DNA of 64,000 nucleotides from DATAAZ01 sp036259875. Lineage in GTDB: Bacteria; Actinomycetota; Thermoleophilia; Gaiellales; Gaiellaceae. The stretch's first letter is position 1; every line of letters begins with the position of its first letter. The notes under the pieces were generated by a model. The model was not told where the DNA came from. It ran no database searches and saw only the letters and a list, made by a program, of their open reading frames with translations. The stretch is taken from positions 1-64,000 of the forward strand of contig DATAAZ010000026.1 of the NCBI GenBank assembly GCA_036259875.1. The letters run 5' to 3'. Both the position numbers and the translations under genes were made by a program. Positions 49,752 to 57,867 of this stretch are shown in pieces.

Positions 49752-50647
49752 CGACGATCCTGCGCACGCCGCACGACGCCGAGCCCGCCGCGCGCGCGGT
49801 CGCGATCGGGACGTTCGACGGAGTCCACCGTGGCCACCACGCCGTGGTCGAGGAAACACTCGCGAGCGGGCTTCGCCCCGCCGTTGTCACGTTCGATCCG
49901 CATCCGCGCGCCGTGCTCGGGTACGACGTGCAGCTCCTCGTGCCGCTGGAGCGCCGCCTCGAGCTCCTCGCCGAGCTCGGCCCCGCGGAGATCCTCGTCG
50001 TCGAGTTCACGCCGGAGCTCGCGCGCCTCTCGGCGGAACACTTTGCGGAATCCGTCCTCCATCCGTTCGGAGCGCGCCTCGTCGTCGCCGGCGCGGGGTT
50101 TCGGTTCGGGGCGGGTCGGCGCGGCGACCTGGAGCTGCTCGCGCGCCTCGGCTTCGAGGTGCGCCCCGTGTCGCTCGTCGACGCCGTCTCGTCGAGCGGC
50201 ATCCGCGAGCTTCTTCGAGCCGGGCGGGTCGGCGAGGCGGCCGTGCTCCTCGGTCGTCCGCCGGAAGTGGAAGGCCCCGTCGTCGCGGGCGATCAGCGCG
50301 GCGGCACGCTCGGCTTCCCGACCGCGAACCTCGCGGTCGAGCCGCGCGTTCTCGTTCCTGCGTTCGGCATCTACGCAGGGCTCGGACGCGTCCTCGCGAC
50401 CGGCCGGAATTTCCGGACGGCCGTCTCGATCGGCGTCAATCCGCATTACGGCGGCGTCGAGCGGCGTGTCGAGGCGTTCCTGCTCGGGTTCGCGGGCGAT
50501 CTCTACGGCGAGCGCCTGCGGATCGAGCTGTGGGAACGGCTCCGCGACGAGCGCGCGTTCGCGAGCGAAACGGACCTCGTCGCGCAGATCGCGCGCGACG
50601 TCGAGGCGGCGCGGACGGCCGAACCCCCGGACCTCGAGCCGCGGTAG
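49748..50647 (+). CDS. ribF: Bifunctional riboflavin kinase/FAD synthetase
   Basis: A 299-residue two-domain enzyme that makes FMN and FAD. The N-terminal FMN adenylyltransferase has AVAIGTFDGVHRGHHAVVEE (HxGH) near residue 17, FDPHPRAVLGYD and SSGIRELLRAGRV near 147. The C-terminal riboflavin kinase has VVAGDQRGGTLGFPTANLAV near 180 and PAFGIYAGLGRV, with GVNPHYGG and EAFLLGFAGDLYG. Standard length. GTG start overlaps the truB stop. Confidence 0.94.
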   Translation: MTTILRTPHDAEPAARAVAIGTFDGVHRGHHAVVEETLASGLRPAVVTFDPHPRAVLGYDVQLLVPLERRLELLAELGPAEILVVEFTPELARLSAEHFAESVLHPFGARLVVAGAGFRFGAGRRGDLELLARLGFEVRPVSLVDAVSSSGIRELLRAGRVGEAAVLLGRPPEVEGPVVAGDQRGGTLGFPTANLAVEPRVLVPAFGIYAGLGRVLATGRNFRTAVSIGVNPHYGGVERRVEAFLLGFAGDLYGERLRIELWERLRDERAFASETDLVAQIARDVEAARTAEPPDLEPR

Positions 50648-50706
50648 CGGTGCACGGAATCTGATGAAAGCGCAAGTTTTCGCGGGTTGCGGGGGACTAT
50701 CTGGAC

Positions 50707-50919
50707 GTGGAGACGCTTACTCTCGTCGTAACTGTCCGCTGTCTCTCGTGCGGCGCGACCTACGCGAAGCCGGAGGGCCGCGGAACTGTGAAGACGAACC
50801 CCGGCTGCCCGGAGTGCGGGTACCTCGGCTGGTGGCCCGCCGAGCGTGAGGTCAAAGGCGGCGAGCGGCTCCGCTTCGCCGAGGGTCCGCTGCCGGTCCC
50901 TGCCGCCCGACGACGCTGA
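50707..50919 (+). CDS. Small zinc-ribbon protein
   Basis: A 70-residue protein with a C4 zinc ribbon: CLSCG at residues 12-16 and CPECGYLGWWP at 34-44 (CxxC...CxxC). It resembles small rubredoxin-like or rubrerythrin-type zinc ribbons, but no iron-binding context is visible. GTG start; GACTAT (50695-50700) ends 6 bases upstream as a leaderless -10. Its last 68 bases overlap the end of the gamma-glutamyltransferase gene on the other strand. Function unknown. Confidence 0.7.
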   Translation: METLTLVVTVRCLSCGATYAKPEGRGTVKTNPGCPECGYLGWWPAEREVKGGERLRFAEGPLPVPAARRR

Positions 50920-52237
50920 CGCCGCCGAAGTAGTGGTGGCGCGCCGCCCACTGCCGTAGGGAGAAGCCCGCCGCCGCGAGCGCGGCGAGCGCGTCCTCGT
51001 CGAAGCCGGGCTCGACGTGGACGACGCAGCCGACGGGGTGGAGCCGCGGGCGGTCGACGGCATCCTGCGCCGAGAGGCCCTCGTCGAGGATCCCCGCGAG
51101 CACCTGCGTCAGCGCGCTTCGGAGCCGCGATCCTCCTGCCGAGCCGCCGACGAGGGCGACGCCGTCGCCGTCGATCGCGGCGGTCGGCGCCATCATGCTC
51201 TCCATCCGCGCGCCCGGCTCGAGGGGCCCCACGAGGAGCTCGGCCTCGCCGAGCATGCTGTTCAGATGCACGTCGAGCCCGGGGAGGAAGTCTCCGGAGC
51301 CGAGACCGAGGCTCGTCGTGAGAGCGCAGGCGTTCCCGTCCGCGTCGACGACCGCGAGGCTCGTCGTGTCACCGCCCGTGTCCCGCTCGACGAGCGCGAG
51401 CGCGAGCGCGACCGTCCGCTCGGCCGGGCGGAGGCCGCGCAGGGGCGGGAGGCGGCCGAGCGCCGCGAGCAGCGGCGCGAGCCCGCCGCGGGTAACGACG
51501 CGCGCGCCCGCGAACGTGCCCTCGTCCGGGTCGAGCCAGCGCGGCTCGTAGGCGGCGAGGTCCTCGGGCGTGACAAGGCCGTCCCGTTCGGCCATGAGCG
51601 CGAGCAGCATGCGCGCGAACGAGCCCTCGTAGAACGACCGCCCGCCCTCGTCTTCGAGGAGTTCGAACGCGTCCGCGAGGCGCGGCTGGCGGAGCGTCTC
51701 GCCCGCCTCGAGGAGGCGTCCGCCGGGCGCGAAGATCGCGGCTCCCTCCCGCATCGTCATGACCGGCGCCAGCATCTCGAGACACGCCGCATGCGCGGCC
51801 GGCATCTCGACCCCGCCCCGGGCGATCCGGATCGCGGGAGCGACGAGGCGGGCCCACGGGAGTCGCCCGTGCTTGCGCCAGAGAGCATCGAGGCCGGCGG
51901 GGACGCCGGGGACCGCGCAGGACGCGATCCCGACCGCGTAGTGGATGAGCTCGGTGCCGAACGGAACGTCGAGCTCGACGAGCGTCGGTTCGCGCGGCGT
52001 GCGGCCGAGTCCGGGAACCGCGACGAAGAAATCGAGGAGCGTAGCGCGCCCGCTCGCCCCATCGACCCAGATGGCGTGCCCGCCCCCGGCGAGCCCGGTC
52101 ATCACGACCTCGGCCGCGCACGAGGCGAGCGAGGCGGCGACGGCGGCATCCGCGGCGGATCCGCCCTCCCGAAGGATCTCGAGCCCGGCGTCGGCGGTGG
52201 CGGGGTGACCTGCCGCAATAGCAGGCGAAATTCGCAC
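50852..52237 (-). CDS. ggt: Gamma-glutamyltransferase family protein
   Basis: A 461-residue Ntn-hydrolase that cleaves gamma-glutamyl bonds (for example in glutathione-like thiols) and is normally self-processed. Early family motifs are HPATADAGLEILREGGSAAD and DFFVAVPGLG. The autocatalytic/nucleophile Thr lies in GGDTTSLAVVDADGNACALT near residue 290, followed by MAPTAAIDGDGVALVGGSAG. It is shorter than the E. coli type (about 580) and has no signal peptide, so it is probably cytoplasmic or a variant. GTG at 52235-52237; a minus-strand -10 TAGGCT (52250-52245) ends 7 bases upstream and overlaps the rpsO -10. Confidence 0.88.
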   Translation of the reverse strand: MRISPAIAAGHPATADAGLEILREGGSAADAAVAASLASCAAEVVMTGLAGGGHAIWVDGASGRATLLDFFVAVPGLGRTPREPTLVELDVPFGTELIHYAVGIASCAVPGVPAGLDALWRKHGRLPWARLVAPAIRIARGGVEMPAAHAACLEMLAPVMTMREGAAIFAPGGRLLEAGETLRQPRLADAFELLEDEGGRSFYEGSFARMLLALMAERDGLVTPEDLAAYEPRWLDPDEGTFAGARVVTRGGLAPLLAALGRLPPLRGLRPAERTVALALALVERDTGGDTTSLAVVDADGNACALTTSLGLGSGDFLPGLDVHLNSMLGEAELLVGPLEPGARMESMMAPTAAIDGDGVALVGGSAGGSRLRSALTQVLAGILDEGLSAQDAVDRPRLHPVGCVVHVEPGFDEDALAALAAAGFSLRQWAARHHYFGGVSVVGRQGPAADPRRSGAARRL

Positions 52238-52243
52238 CTTTGC

Positions 52244-52250
52244 TAGCCTA
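52244..52250. promoter_or_regulatory. Symmetric bidirectional promoter core between ggt and rpsO
   Basis: TAGCCT on the plus strand (52244-52249) ends 7 bases before the rpsO ATG (52257). TAGGCT on the minus strand (52250-52245) ends 7 bases before the ggt GTG (52237). The hexamers overlap by five base pairs, and the spacing to the two start codons is identical; both transcripts would be leaderless. Only 19 bases separate the two start codons. Confidence 0.65.
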
Positions 52251-52256
52251 GGCGCG

Positions 52257-52526
52257 ATGGCTCTCACGAAGGAGGCGAAGCGCGAAGTCGTCGGCGAATA
52301 CGGCCGCGACGACGCGGACACAGGTTCCGCGCAGGTTCAGATCGCGCTTCTCACTCGCCGGATCGACCAGCTGACGGAGCATTTGCGGACGCACAAAAAG
52401 GACCACCATTCGCGCCGGGGTCTCCTCAAGCTCGTCGGCCAGCGTCGGCGGCTTCTCAACTACCTTCAGAAGAGCGACCTGGAGGGCTATAGGACGTTGA
52501 TCAAGGAACTGGGCCTGCGCCGCTAG
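52257..52526 (+). CDS. rpsO: 30S ribosomal protein S15
   Basis: An 89-residue S15, which binds 16S rRNA early in assembly. It starts MALTKEAKREVVGEYGRDDA and contains DTGSAQVQIALLTRRIDQLT, the HKKDHHSRRGLLKLVGQRRR core and LNYLQKSDLEGY. Full length, all conserved positions in place. The leaderless promoter is shared symmetrically with ggt. pnp follows 98 bases later, as in most bacteria. Confidence 0.97.
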   Translation: MALTKEAKREVVGEYGRDDADTGSAQVQIALLTRRIDQLTEHLRTHKKDHHSRRGLLKLVGQRRRLLNYLQKSDLEGYRTLIKELGLRR

Positions 52527-52554
52527 CGCCGGCCGGCCGGGGGGCGCCGGTGGA

Positions 52555-52591
52555 AGTTTGAGGGAGCTCCGCCGAGGGGCTGGCTCAAACT
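52555..52591 (+). promoter_or_regulatory. Hairpin in the rpsO-pnp intergenic leader
   Basis: AGTTTGAG (52555-52562) pairs with CTCAAACT (52584-52591); inside, AGC and GCT can pair across a small GG/GG internal loop. A Shine-Dalgarno AGAGAGGAGG follows near 52612-52621 before the pnp ATG at 52625. In E. coli the same place holds an RNase III-cut hairpin used in PNPase autoregulation. Confidence 0.5.
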
Positions 52592-52624
52592 CCCGCCTCC
52601 GTCTCCCGGCCAGAGAGGAGGCAC

Positions 52625-55114
52625 ATGCATACCACGCTCGTACCGTCCGTTGCCGACATGACCGCGACGGTCGGCGACACGGAGATCACGTTCGAGACGG
52701 GCCGCCTGGCCAAGCAGGCCGACGGCGCCGTCCTTGTCCGCTCGGGCGAGACGATGATTCTCGCGACGGCGCAGGGCCGGATGGAGGCGCGCGAGGGCGC
52801 CGACTTCTTCCCGCTCACGGTCGACGTCGAGGAGCGGATGTACGCCGCCGGGAAAATCCCCGGCGGCTTCTTCAAGCGCGAAGGCCGCCCGACGGAGAAG
52901 GCGATCCTGACCGCCCGCATGATCGACCGGCCGATCAGGCCGCTCTGGCCGAAGGGCTACACGAACGAGACGCAGGTGATCTGCACGGTGCTCTCGGCCG
53001 ATCTCGTCACCGCGCACGACATCCTCTGCATCAACGGGGCCTCGGCAGCGCTGATGGTCTCGCCGCTCCCGTTCCTCGGCCCGGTCGGGGCCGTGCGCGT
53101 CGGCCTCGTCGACGGCGAGCTCGTCGTGAACCCGTCGCTGCCCGACGTCGAGGGCTCAGACCTCGACCTGATCGTGGTCGGGACGGCGGAGGGCCTGACC
53201 ATGGTCGAGGCGGGCGCCGACCAGGTCCCCGAGGAACGGCTGCTCGAGGCGCTCGACCTCGCGCACCAGGAGATCCGCAAGCTGTGCGAGGTCCAGGAAG
53301 AGCTCCGCCGCCGCGCCGGGAAGCCGAAGTGGCTCGATGCCGCGCTGACGGCCGAGGTCGAGGAGCGCCACGGTTCCCGCATCCGCGAGGCGATCGCCTC
53401 GCTCGGGCTTCGCGAGGCGGCCGGCGTCGCGGACGAGATCCACGACGAGCTCTGCCCGCCGCTGACGATGGACTCGACGGAGGAGGACATCGTCCGCGAG
53501 ATCCAGATGCGCTTGAGCCTCAACGTCCTGCTGGAGCGGGAGCGGCTCGCCGCCGTCAAGGAACCCGTGCGGGCGCAGTTCGAAGACGAGCTCCGCGCCC
53601 TCACGGACGCCGAGCAGGATTCCAAGCAACTGAAGTCCGCGAAACGCCAGCTCCTCTTCGACCGGATCGTCGACGGCGTCGAGCTTCCGTTCCCGGTCGG
53701 CCCGGCGACCGCCGACGGCGAAGCGCCGACGGTCAAGGATCAGCTGACGCGCCAGTTCGTGAAGAAGGCGACCGAGGCGCTCTACAAGGAGCTCGTGCGA
53801 ACGAAGATCGCGGTCGAGAAGCGCCGGCCGGACGGTCGCGGCGCCGAGGAGATCCGGCCGGTGACGTGCGAGGTCGGCGTTTCGCCGCGAACGCACGGCT
53901 CGGCGCTCTTCACCCGGGGCCAGACGCAGATCATGACGCTCCTGACGCTCGGAACGGCCAAGGAGGGGCAGCGGATCGACGACCTCTCCCTCGAGGAGGA
54001 GCGGCGGTTCATGCATCACTACAACTTCCCGCCGTACTCGGTCGGGGAGACCGGGATGATGCGCGGCCCGAAGCGGCGCGACATCGGTCACGGCGCGCTC
54101 GCGCAGCGCGCGCTCGAGACCGTGATCCCGGGGCCGGACGCGTTCCCGTACACGATCCGGCTCGTCTCGGAGACGCTCGAGTCGAACGGGTCGTCGTCGA
54201 TGGGATCCGTCTGCGGCTCCACCCTCGCGCTCATGGACGCGGGGGTCCCGATCGAGGCGCCCGTGAGCGGGATCGCGATGGGCCTCGTCAAGGAGGGCGA
54301 GGACTACGTCATCCTCACGGACATCCAGGGCGCCGAGGACCATCTCGGCGACATGGATTTCAAGGTCGCGGGGACGCGCGACGGCATCACCGCGCTCCAG
54401 ATGGACATCAAGATCTCGGGCGTCACGCAGGAGATCATGCGCTCGGCGCTCGAGCAGGCGAGGCGCGCACGCGAGTTCATCCTCGATCGGATGCTCGAGG
54501 CGATTCCGGAGGTCCGGACGGAGCTCGCGGCCCATGCGCCGCGCATGTCGACGGTCTCCATCGACCCCGAGCAGATCGGGCTCGTGATCGGGAAGGGCGG
54601 CGAGACGATCCGCGCGCTCGAGGCCGACCACGACGTCCAGATCGACATCGAGGAAGACGGCACGATCCTCATCTATGCGACCGAAGGCGCGCAGGCGGAG
54701 GCGGCGATCTCCGCGATCAAGGCGCTGACGAAGGAGCCGGAGCCCGGGGACGAGTACACGGGCAAGGTCGTCAAGACGACCGACTTCGGTGCCTTCGTCG
54801 AGCTCAAGAAAGGAACGGACGGGCTCCTGCACGTCTCGAACGTGGGCCCCGGGCGCGTCGCGCACATCGAGGACGTGATCGGGCGCGGCGACGTGCTCGA
54901 CGTCAAGGTGCTCGAGGTCGACAAGCAGCGTGGCCGGATCGGGCTCAAGCTGCTGGCGAAGCACGAGGACGGTGTCCTCGTCCAACCCGAGGAGCTGATC
55001 GAGCGAGCCCGGAACGCACCGCCTCGCGAGCGCGACGAGCGTCCGCCGCGAAACGGCGAGCGCCGCGGCGGCCGCCGCCGGGGCGGACGCGACCGCGACC
55101 GCGAGCGGCAGTAA
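52625..55114 (+). CDS. pnp: Polynucleotide phosphorylase
   Basis: An 829-residue phosphorolytic 3'-5' exoribonuclease. First RNase PH domain (ITFETGRLAKQADGAVLVRS at the start, FFPLTVDVEERMYAAGKIPG), helical middle domain, second RNase PH domain with catalytic-site EVGVSPRTHGSALFTRGQTQ near residue 415 and GSSSMGSVCGSTLALMDAGV near 520, then KH (QIGLVIGKGGETIRALE near 653) and S1 (GDEYTGKVVKTTDFGAFVEL near 710). Past S1 there is a basic Arg/Gly-rich tail (GERRGGRRRGGRDRDRERQ). ATG 52625 has a good ribosome-binding site. Confidence 0.96.
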   Translation: MHTTLVPSVADMTATVGDTEITFETGRLAKQADGAVLVRSGETMILATAQGRMEAREGADFFPLTVDVEERMYAAGKIPGGFFKREGRPTEKAILTARMIDRPIRPLWPKGYTNETQVICTVLSADLVTAHDILCINGASAALMVSPLPFLGPVGAVRVGLVDGELVVNPSLPDVEGSDLDLIVVGTAEGLTMVEAGADQVPEERLLEALDLAHQEIRKLCEVQEELRRRAGKPKWLDAALTAEVEERHGSRIREAIASLGLREAAGVADEIHDELCPPLTMDSTEEDIVREIQMRLSLNVLLERERLAAVKEPVRAQFEDELRALTDAEQDSKQLKSAKRQLLFDRIVDGVELPFPVGPATADGEAPTVKDQLTRQFVKKATEALYKELVRTKIAVEKRRPDGRGAEEIRPVTCEVGVSPRTHGSALFTRGQTQIMTLLTLGTAKEGQRIDDLSLEEERRFMHHYNFPPYSVGETGMMRGPKRRDIGHGALAQRALETVIPGPDAFPYTIRLVSETLESNGSSSMGSVCGSTLALMDAGVPIEAPVSGIAMGLVKEGEDYVILTDIQGAEDHLGDMDFKVAGTRDGITALQMDIKISGVTQEIMRSALEQARRAREFILDRMLEAIPEVRTELAAHAPRMSTVSIDPEQIGLVIGKGGETIRALEADHDVQIDIEEDGTILIYATEGAQAEAAISAIKALTKEPEPGDEYTGKVVKTTDFGAFVELKKGTDGLLHVSNVGPGRVAHIEDVIGRGDVLDVKVLEVDKQRGRIGLKLLAKHEDGVLVQPEELIERARNAPPRERDERPPRNGERRGGRRRGGRDRDRERQ

Positions 55115-55164
55115 CGGCGAAGGCGGGGCGGTTACGGCGTCCCGCCTCCGCGCATAATCCAACG

Positions 55165-55197
55165 GTGCCGCTCCCGGCGAACAACGCGATGCGATGA
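55165..55197 (+). CDS. Leaderless micro-ORF coupled to the FAD reductase gene
   Basis: A 10-codon ORF: MPLPANNAMR (GTG start). CATAAT (55153-55158), close to a consensus -10, ends 6 bases before the GTG. Its stop overlaps the reductase ATG as ATGA (55194-55197). The main gene has no ribosome-binding site. This mirrors the micro-ORF before rbfA. It is too short for any homology judgement. Confidence 0.45.
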   Translation: MPLPANNAMR

Positions 55198-56354
55198 AGC
55201 GCTACGACGCGATCGTCGTCGGTTCCGGGCCCGCCGGGTCGACGACTGCGTACCGCCTCGCGACCGCGGGCGCGCGCGTGCTCCTGCTCGACCGCGCGCG
55301 CTTCCCGCGCGACAAGCCGTGCGGCGGCGGCGTGACGCTTCGCGCCGTCAAGGAGATCCCGTTCGCGATCGACCCCGTGGCCGAGCAGGTCGTGACGACG
55401 GCCGAGCTTCGGCTCGGCTTCACGAAGACCGTCGAGCGGGGGAGGGGCCCGCTCGCCTACATGACGCAGCGCCGTCGGCTCGACCACTTCCTCGCCGAGA
55501 AGGCGGCCGCGGCCGGGGCCGACCTGCGGGACGGGATGAAGGTTGTGACTATCGAGGGGACGACCGTGACCGCGAACGGCGAGCGCTTCTCGGCGGACGC
55601 GATCGTCGGCGCGGACGGCGTGAACGGGGTCAGCGCCCGGGCGCTAGCGCTCGGCGGGAACAAGACGGTCGGCGTCGCGCTCGAGGGAAACGTGGCGAAC
55701 CGCAAGATCGACGCGTCGCGCTACCGGGGCCGCTTCGTGCTCGAGCTCGGCACCGTCCCGGGCGGCTACGGCTGGGTCTTCCCGAAGGGCGACCACGTCA
55801 ACGTCGGCGTGGGCGGCTGGGAGACGGAGGGACCGCGGCTCCGAACGCATCTCGAGGAGCTCTGCCGCGAGCACCGTATCCGCCTGGGCGACCTCGAGCA
55901 CGTCCGCGGCTACCGGCTTCCATGCCGCGCCCCCGACTCCCGGCTCTCACGCGGCCGCGCGCTCCTCGTCGGCGACGCCGCCGGCCTCATCGATCCGCTC
56001 ACCGGCGACGGCATGTTCGAGGCCTACCTCTCCGCGCGCTTCGCGGCCGAGGAGGTCCGGAGTCTCCTGGGCGGGAAGGTAGGCGAGCTCGACGGCTACG
56101 GGACCCGCTTGACGCGCCACCTCGCCGTCCACCTGTGGGCCTCGTGGAGTCTCAAGGCGGCGCTCGAGCGCTTTCCGCGGACGGCCTTCGCGCTCGCGGC
56201 GAACCCGCCCGTCTGGTCGGTCGTCGAGAAGCTGGTCACGGGGGAAGTCCGCGACGTTCGCGCGGCGCGCGGCCTTGCTCGGGCGCCCTTGAAAGCGCTT
56301 GCGCTCCTCGGGCGCGCGGCCGGCGACCCCGGCGCAGCCTTTCGCGGCGCCTGA
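55194..56354 (+). CDS. Geranylgeranyl-reductase-family FAD-dependent oxidoreductase
   Basis: A 386-residue flavoprotein that probably saturates isoprenoid double bonds (menaquinone tail or lipid). FAD motifs: AIVVGSGPAGSTTAYRLATA (GxGxxG) at residues 5-24, LDRARFPRDKPCGGGVTLRA near 32-51 with the family-typical DKPCGGG, and SRGRALLVGDAAGLIDPLTG near 254-273 with GDGMFEAYLSA. Covers the full GGR family domain, no membrane segment. Substrate unknown. ATGA overlap with the upstream micro-ORF. Confidence 0.88.
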   Translation: MKRYDAIVVGSGPAGSTTAYRLATAGARVLLLDRARFPRDKPCGGGVTLRAVKEIPFAIDPVAEQVVTTAELRLGFTKTVERGRGPLAYMTQRRRLDHFLAEKAAAAGADLRDGMKVVTIEGTTVTANGERFSADAIVGADGVNGVSARALALGGNKTVGVALEGNVANRKIDASRYRGRFVLELGTVPGGYGWVFPKGDHVNVGVGGWETEGPRLRTHLEELCREHRIRLGDLEHVRGYRLPCRAPDSRLSRGRALLVGDAAGLIDPLTGDGMFEAYLSARFAAEEVRSLLGGKVGELDGYGTRLTRHLAVHLWASWSLKAALERFPRTAFALAANPPVWSVVEKLVTGEVRDVRAARGLARAPLKALALLGRAAGDPGAAFRGA

Positions 56355-56480
56355 CGCACCGCCGACCGCGACGACGGCCGGGCTCGGCCCGTGCGTCCGG
56401 GTTCGCGAAGACGCGTCGATACGCTGGGGCGCAGCCGGACGGCGCGTAGGCCGGCCTCGCGGCGCGCGTACGATGAGCGC

Positions 56481-57776
56481 ATGGAGAACTATCTCCTGAC
56501 GACGCTCGACCGTGGCGGCCGCGTCGTCACGGAGCCGCTTCCGAGCGTCCGCTCCGTCGCGATCGGCTTCTGGATCGGATCGGGCTCCCGCGACGAGGAC
56601 GACGCGCACGCGGGCCTCGCGCACTTCCTCGAGCACCTCCTCTTCAAGGGGACGAGCTCGTACTCGGCGCTCGAGATCGCGGAGGTCTTCGACGCGCTGG
56701 GCGGGGAGCTGAACGCCTCGACGGCGCGCGATTACACGCTCGTCTACGCGCGCGTCCTCGACGAGCACATGGAGACCGCGCTCGACGTCATGACCGACAT
56801 GGTGTTCGCGCCGGCATTCGACGACATCGACTCGGAACGTGAAGTCGTCCTCGAGGAGATCGCGATGATCGAGGACACGCCGCAGGAGCTCGTCCACGAC
56901 CTCTTCACAGAGACGGTGTTCGGCGACCATCCTCTCGGCCGACCCGTGCTCGGATCGGCGGACGTCATCTCGACCGTCTCGCGGCGGGCGATCGCGGCCT
57001 ACCATCGGGCCCGCTACCGTCTCGACAACGTCGTCGTCGCGGCCGCCGGCAGCGTCGACCACGACCGGCTCGTCGAGGTCGTCGAGTCGATGTCGGCCAA
57101 GCGCGCCGGGCCGAGCAAGGGGCGGCCCGCCGTCCGCCCGCCGCTCGTCGCGCCGCCGCCGCCGTCGCTTCGGTTCCAGCGGAAGGACACGGAGCAGTAC
57201 CACGTGTGCGTCGGGGCGCCCGGCCTTGCCCGTTCCGATCGGCGCCGCTTCACGCTCTCGGTCCTCGACGGAATCCTGGGCGGCTCAGCCTCGTCGCGGC
57301 TCTTCCAGGAGATCCGCGAGAAGCGGGGGCTCGCGTACTCCGTCTACTCGTTCGCCTCGCAGTACGCCGACACCGGGCAGGTCGGCGTCTACGTTGGGAC
57401 GCGGGAAGAAAACCTCGACGAGTGCCTCGAGATCGTGGCGGGCGAGCTTCGCGGGCTCGCGGGTGGGGCGGTGCGCAAGGGCGAGGTCGAGCGCGCGAAG
57501 GAGAACCTGAAGGGGCGAATCATGCTCTCGATGGAGCTCACGTCGAACCGGATGAGCCGGCTCGGGAAGTCGGTCGTGACCGACAGCGAGCTCCTGTCGC
57601 TCGACCAGATCCTCGCGGAGATCGAGGCCGTCGAGCCGGACTCGGTGGCCCAGCTCGCGGATGTGCTCCTCGCCCGCGACAGCCTCTCGGTCGCCGGGAT
57701 CGGCGCGAGCGAGGAACGCTTCCGAGGCGCAGTCGAACGCATCGCGCCCGGCCTCGTCGCGGCGAAGGCCGCGTGA
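56481..57776 (+). CDS. M16 zinc metallopeptidase (mitochondrial-processing-peptidase-like)
   Basis: A 431-residue M16B peptidase of the PepR/YmxG type, often found near pnp and dapB. The inverted zinc motif HFLEHLLFKGT (HxxEH) is near residue 48, with the distal Glu in EREVVLEEIAMIED near 120. The C-terminal half has the Arg/Tyr motif REKRGLAYSVYSFASQYADT near 275. ATG 56481 is preferred over upstream in-frame starts, because TACGAT (56469-56474) ends 6 bases before it. Substrate unknown; likely peptides in the cytoplasm or envelope. Confidence 0.93.
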   Translation: MENYLLTTLDRGGRVVTEPLPSVRSVAIGFWIGSGSRDEDDAHAGLAHFLEHLLFKGTSSYSALEIAEVFDALGGELNASTARDYTLVYARVLDEHMETALDVMTDMVFAPAFDDIDSEREVVLEEIAMIEDTPQELVHDLFTETVFGDHPLGRPVLGSADVISTVSRRAIAAYHRARYRLDNVVVAAAGSVDHDRLVEVVESMSAKRAGPSKGRPAVRPPLVAPPPPSLRFQRKDTEQYHVCVGAPGLARSDRRRFTLSVLDGILGGSASSRLFQEIREKRGLAYSVYSFASQYADTGQVGVYVGTREENLDECLEIVAGELRGLAGGAVRKGEVERAKENLKGRIMLSMELTSNRMSRLGKSVVTDSELLSLDQILAEIEAVEPDSVAQLADVLLARDSLSVAGIGASEERFRGAVERIAPGLVAAKAA

Positions 57777-57867
57777 GCGGAACGCCGGCTCCGCGGCCCA
57801 CTCGCAGACGGCCAGGCGAGACATGGCGGCAACCCGGCACCCGCTACCGCCCGGGCGGAGGGCGGCC

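Noticed and set aside
52209..52225. Inverted repeat CCTGC...GCAGG upstream of rpsO as an operator
   Set aside because: Only 5-bp arms and inside the ggt coding region; not distinguishable from chance.
53156..55162. 668-codon minus-strand ORF inside pnp
   Set aside because: Exact mirror of a well-conserved pnp gene; composition is antisense-like despite its length.
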